Assembly: GCF_000423745.1 (NCBI RefSeq)
Contig: NZ_AUIO01000005.1
Location: 62,001-126,000 of the forward strand
DNA: 64,000 nt
Direction: 5' to 3'
Source: Streptococcus plurextorum DSM 22810
GTDB taxonomy: Bacteria > Bacillota > Bacilli > Lactobacillales > Streptococcaceae
The notes under the pieces are model-generated. The model made no database searches. It was not told the origin of the DNA and saw only the letters and a list, made by a program, of their open reading frames with translations. Of this stretch, positions 38,376-44,945 are shown piece by piece; position 1 is the stretch's first letter, and the number at the start of each line of letters is the position of its first letter. A program made the translations under genes and the position numbers.

Positions 38376-38432
38376 TTCCACGATTTTTTAAGTCCTGTTA
38401 TCATCAGAAACATTGATTTAAAGCCTTTCTAA
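38355..38432 (+). other. Chimeric 25-codon mini-ORF at attL
   Basis: The first five codons (MMNMQ) come from ybaB. The rest, DLFHDFLSPVIIRNIDLKPF, comes from the element's left end. It would be translated from the displaced ybaB promoter if that is active. Probably it has no function. Confidence 0.45.
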
Positions 38433-38469
38433 ATTTACTAAATCTAACTAAAATCATTTAAAATTATCT

Positions 38470-38482
38470 CAATAAGACAAAA
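38470..38482 (+). repeat. Left subterminal repeat, possible integrase arm site
   Basis: CAATAAGACAAAA occurs here and, in the same orientation, at 47644-47656 just after the integrase gene. Both copies lie within ~120 bases of an end of the element, as arm-type sites of Tn916-like integrases do. Confidence 0.45.
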
Positions 38483-38511
38483 AATAGATAATGGCAGTAT
38501 CTTCCTTATAT

Positions 38512-38551
38512 AAAAAAATCTTCCTACTTTTATATAGTAAGAAGATTTTTT
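38512..38551 (-). terminator. Terminator of the surface-exclusion gene
   Basis: Long stem AAAAAATCTTC..GAAGATTTTTT with an inner TACT/AGTA pair and one mismatch, 13 bases after the stop codon on the minus strand. It is symmetric enough to act both ways and would also insulate the element from the displaced ybaB promoter. Confidence 0.8.
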
Positions 38552-38563
38552 ACTTTTAGTTCA

Positions 38564-41329
38564 TTATCCTCGTTTGCGTCTTCTTGCATTTACTAGACCA
38601 AGGCTAGTTAATACCGCTACGCCAAAGAGTGCCAACAGACTTGTTTGTTCCCCTGTACTTGGCAAGCTCTTAGCACGTTCAACACGTGAGTATGACACTT
38701 TTTCGCCTTCGGCAGTTTGTGTCACGGTTACCCCTGTTTGCTTATCACTCACAACAACCTTACCGTCCACAATTTTCACATCTTGACCGTTAGCGATTGC
38801 GGCTTTGACAGCTTCGATGTCAATTGCAGGCAATGGATTAGCAGTTGGTGAGTCTTTTGGTACGGCAATGATTGTACCGTCAGGAAGAGTAACAACTGTG
38901 TTGTCTTTTGCTTTTTCCTCAAGGTCTGCAAGGATTGCGTATTCCTCTTGGAGTTCAGCCAACTTAGTTTGTTCCTTAGCCAATTCACCTGTGATAACAT
39001 CAAGGTCTTCTTGAACAAGGGCAAGTTTTGTTTGTAGACCCTCAAGCGTAGCTTGTTTTTCAGCAAGTGTTGCTTGTGCTTCAGCAAGAATAGCAGGAGC
39101 ATTCAAGTAGCCTTCCAACTCTTCTGCAAGAGCTGTTGCTTCTTCAACCAAGCGGTCTTTTTCTGCAAGAAGTGCATCACGTTCTGCAACAAGAGCTGCA
39201 AGCGTTGCTTCTTCAGTAGCAAGAGTTGTTTTTGCAGTTTCAAGGGCAGTTGCTTTAGCACTTGCGATTGTTTGTGCATCTGCAAGTTCTGCTTGAGCAG
39301 TGTCAAGAGCTGCTTTTTTCTCAGCAAGAGAAGCAGAGAAGTTATCAACCGCTTTTTGTGCGTCAGCTTGGCGAGCTTCTGCATTTTGAAGAGCAATTTC
39401 AGCTAGACGCAAGTTGTTTTCAGCAACTTTTGTTTGAAGCGGAGTAGCAATTGCATCAGCAAGGACTTTCTCAGCTTGAGTTTTAGCTGCTAGAGCAGTT
39501 GCATAGTCTGTGCTTGCTTTAGTAAGTTCAGCTTTGGCTGCGTTTGCTGCTGATTGCGCAGCAGTCAAGTCAGCTTGAGCTTGAGTGAGGTTTGCACCAT
39601 TTGGTGTTAGACTCTCAAGATAACTGATATAGGCATCGTTTGTGACCAACGCATTCTCAATATCATAAGCTTTATAATACTCACCACCTGTAAATTTAGA
39701 TAAGGTGTGCATATGCATTGTCGTCTTAGGTGTAACTGCAAATGATACTGCTGTATATTCATATGGACCAACATTATGGCGGGCATGCCCCCAACCAGCA
39801 TGAGCGTCATTTGTTACTGAATCAATAATTTCACGAATAACTTTTTGCTTTAACTCAGCCATTGTGTAATGGTATCTGGTTTGACGCTTCTTGAAATTAG
39901 TTAAACTTGATCCATTTAGACCATCAGTATCTGTGCCAAATGATATTTCTGAGCTCCAAACATTTTCAGTGCCGAAACCGTATTTAGTCAAAATTGTACG
40001 ATCGTGACCACCACGAAGGTCGGGATTGTTATCCCCTTTTTCCATATATTCTTTAGCGACACTTAAAGCATTCTCAATAACTTTTGTGTTTAATTTTGTT
40101 GGAGTAAACGTTGCACCAGTATGAGTCGCATATTGACGACGGATATCGTTCAAAAAACGAACTGCTACTTCGTTGATTTCAATAGCATCTTCCAACGAGA
40201 TGTTTCGAATGTCAATCCATTGCTCTTTTTCAGAATCAGCATAAATTTGAATAGTTCTATTTTCTAAATTAATGCGTTGTTCACCAAAAACTGTTTGGGC
40301 TCGCTTGATTAATTGATCCGCATACACACTTTCTTTGTCAAGATTAGCCAATTCTGCTTCGGAAGCAGGTTGGCTCCAATCTACATTTTTATACAAGCCT
40401 AGCTGAATGGTATTCATTTCTTGAGGTTGAAGCGTGAATGTGAGAATTGCTGATTGATCGTGACCAACAGGTTTAGCTTGGTTATTTGTTAGCGTAGCGA
40501 CACGATCTTGAGCTAACTTGAGAACTTCATCTGCATATATTACAGCATCCTGTGCATCAGCCAATTTAGCTGAAGAATCTGCAACAGCATCGGTTTTAAC
40601 TGCGACATCACTTGTTAGGGTATCAATAGTAGTTTGGCGGTCAGCATCAGCTTTGATAGCTGTATCGACAGCCGTAGCTGCACTTTCAACGTTGTCTTTA
40701 GCTGCTTTTACTTCTGTTGTTGCTTGGTCAAGAGTCGCTTGAGCTTCAGCGAGACCTGTGCCAGAAAGGGCATCTTTAGCGGCTTTCACGTCAGCTTCTT
40801 TAGCAGTAACAGCGCTATCAGCTGCGTCTTTTTCTGCTTGCGCAGTATCAACAGCAGTTTGTGCGTCAGCAACGGTTTGAGTTTGTGCTGCGATTTCAGC
40901 GTTGACTTCATCAGTTTCTGTAGCGTTAGCTGTTTGGTCTGCAAGGTTAGCTGTTTGGTCAGCTTGATTTGCAGCGATATTTTCTGGTGTTGCGTTAGCA
41001 AGATTTGCTTCAGCATCAGCAACAGCGTCAGTAGCAGTAGTCACATCAGTTTGAGCATCAGTCACTTCTTTAGCAATGGCATCCGCTTCAGCTTGAACTT
41101 GTGTAGCTTCTGTTTCAAGAGCCTTCACGACAACTTGTTGTGTGTCAACTTCTGATTTGACAGCAGCAGCAGTTTTAGGTGTTTCTGCAACAGTTGCTTC
41201 AGTTACAGTTGGCGCAGTTGTAGCTGGATTTGTTGCCACATCCTCTGCCAAGGCAGGTGTAGCACCTGCACCAATAACGGTAACGACAGCAGCTCCTGCT
41301 GCTAGGGTTTTGAGTTGTTTGTTTCCCAT
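38564..41329 (-). CDS. LPxTG-anchored SEC10/PgrA-type surface exclusion protein
   Basis: A 921-residue cell-wall protein. Residues 1-30 form a signal peptide (GNKQLKTLAAGAAVVTVIGA, cleavage after ALA). A first Ala/Asp/Thr/Gln-rich coiled coil runs to about residue 270. Next is a globular domain (about 290-560) containing NDAHAGWGHARHNVGPYEY, as in the PgrA/Sec10 surface exclusion family. A second long coiled coil follows, and the end carries LPSTGEQ, a hydrophobic stretch and RRRKRG. By family analogy it sits on the recipient surface and blocks redundant conjugative transfer, and adhesion is an alternative role. The ATG at 41329 is chosen because GGAG lies 6 bases upstream. Inverted repeats overlap its promoter. 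Confidence 0.85.
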   Translation of the reverse strand: MGNKQLKTLAAGAAVVTVIGAGATPALAEDVATNPATTAPTVTEATVAETPKTAAAVKSEVDTQQVVVKALETEATQVQAEADAIAKEVTDAQTDVTTATDAVADAEANLANATPENIAANQADQTANLADQTANATETDEVNAEIAAQTQTVADAQTAVDTAQAEKDAADSAVTAKEADVKAAKDALSGTGLAEAQATLDQATTEVKAAKDNVESAATAVDTAIKADADRQTTIDTLTSDVAVKTDAVADSSAKLADAQDAVIYADEVLKLAQDRVATLTNNQAKPVGHDQSAILTFTLQPQEMNTIQLGLYKNVDWSQPASEAELANLDKESVYADQLIKRAQTVFGEQRINLENRTIQIYADSEKEQWIDIRNISLEDAIEINEVAVRFLNDIRRQYATHTGATFTPTKLNTKVIENALSVAKEYMEKGDNNPDLRGGHDRTILTKYGFGTENVWSSEISFGTDTDGLNGSSLTNFKKRQTRYHYTMAELKQKVIREIIDSVTNDAHAGWGHARHNVGPYEYTAVSFAVTPKTTMHMHTLSKFTGGEYYKAYDIENALVTNDAYISYLESLTPNGANLTQAQADLTAAQSAANAAKAELTKASTDYATALAAKTQAEKVLADAIATPLQTKVAENNLRLAEIALQNAEARQADAQKAVDNFSASLAEKKAALDTAQAELADAQTIASAKATALETAKTTLATEEATLAALVAERDALLAEKDRLVEEATALAEELEGYLNAPAILAEAQATLAEKQATLEGLQTKLALVQEDLDVITGELAKEQTKLAELQEEYAILADLEEKAKDNTVVTLPDGTIIAVPKDSPTANPLPAIDIEAVKAAIANGQDVKIVDGKVVVSDKQTGVTVTQTAEGEKVSYSRVERAKSLPSTGEQTSLLALFGVAVLTSLGLVNARRRKRG

Positions 41330-41355
41330 ATCTTTCTCCATTATTACTTTTAGGA

Positions 41356-41412
41356 AAGTCTTGACTGTTAAGTCAAGACTTGTTATATGTAGTATAACAA
41401 GCGATTTGTCAA
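41356..41412 (-). promoter_or_regulatory. Promoter and operators of the surface-exclusion gene
   Basis: TTGACA (41407-41412) with a CATATA/ATATAA -10 (41383-41389) on the minus strand. Two adjacent palindromes follow: CTTGTTATA-TGTAG-TATAACAAG (41379-41401) over the spacer and -10, and AAGTCTTGACT-GTTA-AGTCAAGACTT (41356-41381) over the start point. A further half site GTCAAGTCTT overlaps the -35. This is a repressor architecture. The divergent XRE gene is the obvious candidate. Confidence 0.65.
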
Positions 41413-41549
41413 GTCTTATCACTCCCTTTTATAGACTATTTTACCATATTTTTTTGGTTTGTGGGCTAATTTTTATTATTTTTTAGTCTGAACGATGGTT
41501 ATTTTCTATTATAAATACTTGTATCATAGATTTAATTATGAGGTGTCAA

Positions 41550-41897
41550 ATGAAATCTATCCAGTTACAAGATTATTTAGGGCGTAGAATACGCACCATT
41601 CGTAAAGAAAAAGGTCTAAGTCAGCAAAAATTGAGTGAAAACGCAGGTGTAGGTATTGATTATATTTCAAACCTTGAAACAAAGGGATCTAACATTAAGA
41701 TTGATACACTAGAGAAAATCCTCAAGGGTTTGGATGTTACACCATCAGAACTCTTTGAAAGTCGTATAAATCCCCAAAATCCACAACTTGAAATGTTAGC
41801 AAACCAATTAGCCCTACTTCCCAAAGAAAGCCAAGACCAGCTCTTAGATGCCTTCCAACTTCTTATAAAAACTGTCAAAGATAAACCAAACCGCTAA
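41550..41897 (+). CDS. XRE-family regulator of the mobile element
   Basis: A 115-residue protein with a Cro/CI helix-turn-helix (GRRIRTIRKEKGLSQQKLSENAGVGIDYISNLE, residues 9-42) and a C-terminal segment LALLPKESQDQLLDAFQLLIK. GAGGTG precedes the chosen ATG. An ATG four codons upstream lies in the same frame but has no ribosome-binding site. It is divergent from the surface-exclusion gene across a pair of long palindromes and probably represses it and itself. The chromosomal regulator at 30259 has the same layout. Confidence 0.82.
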   Translation: MKSIQLQDYLGRRIRTIRKEKGLSQQKLSENAGVGIDYISNLETKGSNIKIDTLEKILKGLDVTPSELFESRINPQNPQLEMLANQLALLPKESQDQLLDAFQLLIKTVKDKPNR

Positions 41898-41918
41898 GAT
41901 TAATTCCTAGCGGTTCTT

Positions 41919-42512
41919 CTATTCTTCTGATTTTCTCTCCTGATAATATGCTGATTTATTGTAAGAATTGTAACGTTCTAACGCTTTATAATATTCAAAA
42001 TCTAATCGCCTATCATCATCTGCATCAACTATTGTCAAAAAATCGCTATCTTCTTGCCACTGTTTAATATCAATTGGCGTGAAGAATTTTTCAAATAATG
42101 CTTTGAGCATAACTTCATGAATTTCTGCTTTTGAGATTGAGCCTACCCACGTTCGAAAAGCTGTTTTCTCTTCTATACTCTTTATCGTATCTTCTGTTAT
42201 ATCTTCGTAGGGGCGGGCTTCACTTAATCTTTGTTTATAATTTTTAAATTTCGCTAGGTCAAAACCACTCTTTCTCACAAGATAATTCTGACACCTCGTC
42301 TCTAACCTTTCAAGGACTTCAAATTGAAAAACCTTAGTTCTATTACGACCAACTGTTCTATATCCTGCCTTCTCCCACTCATGCATACCTAATAATTCTC
42401 TCAAAAATTTTGCACGTAATGTTTTTCGGATATTTTGCGTTTCTGGAATTTTATACTTTTGTATCATTTCTTCGATAAAATCTGGGAGAGTTTTTACTTT
42501 CAATTCAATCAT
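41919..42512 (-). CDS. Unrecognised 197-aa protein of the mobile element
   Basis: A soluble, highly charged protein (KVKTLPDFIEEMIQKYKIPE near the start, acidic tail) with no motif I recognise. A basic stretch EKAGYRTVGRNRTKVFQFE near residues 47-65 could bind nucleic acid. AAAGGA precedes its ATG. The gene faces the XRE gene tail to tail and is divergent from the replication/mobilization genes. Its promoter carries two copies of an 8-base repeat 21 bases apart, suggesting autoregulation. A switch between it and the mobilization operon is possible but inferred. Confidence 0.65.
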   Translation of the reverse strand: MIELKVKTLPDFIEEMIQKYKIPETQNIRKTLRAKFLRELLGMHEWEKAGYRTVGRNRTKVFQFEVLERLETRCQNYLVRKSGFDLAKFKNYKQRLSEARPYEDITEDTIKSIEEKTAFRTWVGSISKAEIHEVMLKALFEKFFTPIDIKQWQEDSDFLTIVDADDDRRLDFEYYKALERYNSYNKSAYYQERKSEE

Positions 42513-42536
42513 CTTGAAATTCCTTTCTTTAAAATG

Positions 42537-42582
42537 TATACCGTAACAATGTTATTATATACCGTGAGAGCTTTAAAGTCAA
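42537..42582 (-). promoter_or_regulatory. Promoter with ACGGTATA repeats upstream of the 197-aa gene
   Basis: TTGACT (42577-42582) and TATAAT (42554-42559) with a 17-nt spacer on the minus strand. TATACCGT occurs at 42537-42544 and 42558-42565, two helical turns apart, one copy overlapping the -10 box. Binding of a dimeric repressor is suggested. Confidence 0.6.
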
Positions 42583-42697
42583 CTATCTAAGAACATTTTT
42601 ATATACTAATGAGTTGCATGATGTTAGAATTGAATCATGAAGTAATCGCCCCAAAGGCTATGCTTCAAATATTTTATTTTTTTAGGAGGTGCCCATT

Positions 42698-43054
42698 ATG
42701 GCATTTTACAAGAAAACAAGTGGTTACAGCAGTAACCTCGCACAACAACTTTTGGATGGCGAAGTGGTCAAACTTGTCGGCAAACAAGTTGAAGACCAGT
42801 TTGAATTTATCAAAACTGGCGACATTGTCAACGGCAAAGAAAAGATGAAACGTACACAAAATGTACAAGCATATCATGTTTATGTTGCAACAGATAGTCA
42901 GAATCCGTTCAGGATTAAGTTTCTTCCAGAAAACAAGCCCGACCTAAGCGGGTTCGAGATTGGCGATACCGTCACATTTGAAGGGTTAGAGGCTTACGAA
43001 AATAATTACGGTCAAGTGTATTTCCGAGCCACAGCAATTAAGAAAGGTAAGTAA
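42698..43054 (+). CDS. Small OB-fold-like protein of the mobilization operon
   Basis: A 118-residue protein that begins AFYKKTSGYSSNLAQQLLDGE and ends with alternating strands, IGDTVTFEGLEAYENNYGQVYFRATAIKKGK. This pattern suggests a small beta-barrel such as a single-strand DNA-binding or OB-like domain, but I cannot assign a family. GGAGGTG lies ahead of the ATG at 42698. The TcpA-like gene follows after 2 bases, so a role as accessory protein in DNA processing is likely. Confidence 0.65.
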   Translation: MAFYKKTSGYSSNLAQQLLDGEVVKLVGKQVEDQFEFIKTGDIVNGKEKMKRTQNVQAYHVYVATDSQNPFRIKFLPENKPDLSGFEIGDTVTFEGLEAYENNYGQVYFRATAIKKGK

Positions 43055-43056
43055 TT

Positions 43057-44235
43057 ATGGCATTTTTGGTTAACAAAGACCAAAATCAGCAACAAACATC
43101 AGGGGCTAAAATCCCTGATGTAGCTGAATTTGGTAAAGATAGATATTCTTTAGCACAATTTATTTTACGCAACTTAAACAATGCTCTTGATATCAATGAT
43201 GAATCTTCCTATCTTAATTCCTTTGACATTAAAGTTTTAAGCAATGATAGTGGTATGTTATTCATTCCAAATCTTCCTGTAAGTTACCCTATTAACAATC
43301 AACTTTATTTTAAACTGTATGCAATTTGTGCAGGTATTCTTTATCCTTTCAAGACGTTATTACCTCAGAATAACGCATATTTTGTTCCTTACGATACTGA
43401 TAATCCTAATCAAGCACGTGCATTCTTTTTCCCATGGATGGACGGTGTTCCTAGTCGTTTACAAATCAAAGACATTAAGCGTTTCATCAATGAACGTGTT
43501 TCTGATAATTGTATTCCATTGATGGCAAACGGTGTCAACGGAATTAATTTAGATATGAATAACGTGGTACATCTAGCTATTTCGGGAGCGTCAGGGTCTG
43601 GTAAATCTAGCTTTGTTCGATATCTTATCTTATGTATGAAAAAGTTTACAAATCAAATCATCTGCATAGACCCAAAACTTTCTGATATTTATATTTTAGG
43701 GAAGAAATTAGGGTTAGAGGTCTTTGCACCAACACAAGGAGCAAATCTTAATAGTTTTATTACAGAAGCCAATGAGGTATTAAGTAGTGTCATAATTAAA
43801 CTATATTCACGTCAGGAAATCCTATTAAAACAACCTGACAAGAAATTTGAACGCATTTATGTGGTCATTGATGAACTGTTAGCATTGGTACAAGGAAGCT
43901 CAAAACAGGCTCGTGAAGCCTTTTCACAACTCTTAGGTACAATCGCATTGCTAGGTCGTCAAACACAAATCAGCCTTGTTTTGCTAAGCCAACGCTTTGA
44001 TGCAAATGCTTTCGGCGGAAACACAGCTGTTCGTGAACAGCTAAATTGCGTATGTATATTAGGAGAAGTCAACGCAAATACCTGCCAATTTCTATTACCG
44101 AACACTGATGTTTCAAATATTGTTGTTCCTTCTGGTATCGGTACAGGCATTATCAAATTTACTGACAGCAAACATCAGACCCACATTATGCCACTACTAA
44201 CTCCTACTTATAATCGAAAGGACTATGTCTCATGA
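43057..44235 (+). CDS. FtsK/HerA-type ATPase, TcpA-like coupling protein
   Basis: A 392-residue protein with Walker A GASGSGKSS at residues 177-185, Walker B YVVIDELLAL at 268-277 and a FtsK-like LLGRQTQISLVLLSQRFDA sensor region near 300. It is the kind of ATPase that, in Gram-positive IMEs and ICEs, brings the relaxase-DNA complex to a conjugation channel. It lacks transmembrane helices, but the next gene, overlapping by 4 bases (ATGA), encodes a membrane protein that could supply the anchor. The N-terminal ~160 residues contain no recognised domain. Confidence 0.85.
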   Translation: MAFLVNKDQNQQQTSGAKIPDVAEFGKDRYSLAQFILRNLNNALDINDESSYLNSFDIKVLSNDSGMLFIPNLPVSYPINNQLYFKLYAICAGILYPFKTLLPQNNAYFVPYDTDNPNQARAFFFPWMDGVPSRLQIKDIKRFINERVSDNCIPLMANGVNGINLDMNNVVHLAISGASGSGKSSFVRYLILCMKKFTNQIICIDPKLSDIYILGKKLGLEVFAPTQGANLNSFITEANEVLSSVIIKLYSRQEILLKQPDKKFERIYVVIDELLALVQGSSKQAREAFSQLLGTIALLGRQTQISLVLLSQRFDANAFGGNTAVREQLNCVCILGEVNANTCQFLLPNTDVSNIVVPSGIGTGIIKFTDSKHQTHIMPLLTPTYNRKDYVS

Positions 44236-44816
44236 AACATTACTTTAACAAATATAATCTTATCAATTTTTCAATCATCACGCTACTAGCAACGACATTT
44301 GTTGAGCGACTAACTTCGTTCTTGATTGTTCAGATGAATCTTAGCACAATTTTAGCGATTGTATTTTTCATTTTTGTACTTCGTTTGGGTATGATACTTT
44401 CAGCTACTTTGTTTTTCTTTACTGTGATTATTGAGTTTGGAAATCGTAATGCAGAGTTTGATTATTTCAGCAATAGCATCAAATCTTATATCGCTACATG
44501 GAAAATCAGGCGATATTGTACTCAAATCAATGTAGAGCCCACTTTTGAAGAATCTATGCGTTATCTGAATACAAAGCAACTAATCATAAAAAAAGCAAAT
44601 CATTCAATATTAACATTGGTAGTTGTTTATTATGAAAAACATGCAATTGCTCTATGGAAGCTACCATCGAATAGCGAGAGTTATCGAATAATGGAGGAAT
44701 TGTTGCCTCAATTAAAGCGAGAATTAAATCAGTTAGATGATAGCTATTTATTTAGCGATTTCATTAGGTTAGCTAATGGACGTGTCTTCAAATCAACGGC
44801 AATAAGAAAAAAATAA
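44232..44816 (+). CDS. Membrane protein of the mobilization operon
   Basis: A 194-residue protein with two to three hydrophobic segments in its first 80 residues (LINFSIITLLATTFV, ILAIVFFIFVLRL and LSATLFFFTVII) and a soluble C-terminal part of about 110 residues. No family was recognised. Its ATG overlaps the TcpA-like stop codon. I infer that the two act together, the membrane segments standing in for the N-terminal helices normally found in larger coupling proteins. The origin hairpins begin 2 bases after its stop. Confidence 0.65.
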   Translation: MKHYFNKYNLINFSIITLLATTFVERLTSFLIVQMNLSTILAIVFFIFVLRLGMILSATLFFFTVIIEFGNRNAEFDYFSNSIKSYIATWKIRRYCTQINVEPTFEESMRYLNTKQLIIKKANHSILTLVVVYYEKHAIALWKLPSNSESYRIMEELLPQLKRELNQLDDSYLFSDFIRLANGRVFKSTAIRKK

Positions 44817-44817
44817 C

Positions 44818-44860
44818 GGTGCGGTGGCTGCTGCTGAAGGCAAGCAAGCCAACCAGCACC
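44818..44860 (+). repeat. GC-rich stem-loop next to the element's origin
   Basis: Left arm GGTGCGGTGGCT pairs with right arm AGCC-a-ACC-a-GCACC over 12 base pairs with two bulged A residues. It stands out in AT-rich surroundings, 15 bases before the nonanucleotide hairpin. It may be a single-strand origin, a Rep contact or a transcription terminator of the upstream operon. Confidence 0.65.
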
Positions 44861-44874
44861 AAAACGTTCTATTT

Positions 44875-44906
44875 GTGGCTAAAGGTCAGTATTACCCTTT
44901 AGCCAC
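44875..44906 (+). other. CRESS-like replication/transfer origin hairpin
   Basis: A perfect 11-bp stem GTGGCTAAAGG / CCTTTAGCCAC carries a 10-nt loop, T plus CAGTATTAC (44887-44895). The nonamer fits NANTATTAC, the loop consensus of circovirus, nanovirus and geminivirus origins, where Rep nicks between the seventh and eighth bases. It sits 39 bases upstream of a gene for a Rep of that same type. GTGGCT recurs in the neighbouring stem-loop and could be an iteron. Confidence 0.8.
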
Positions 44907-44945
44907 TTCAAAGACAAGACAAATTATTATACGGAGAACATTTTA

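Noticed and set aside
38776-39396. Long overlapping frames (Leu/Lys/Gln-rich and Cys/Ser-rich) across the coiled-coil region of the surface protein
   Set aside because: They are shadows of the repetitive Ala/Glu/Lys coding sequence in other frames.
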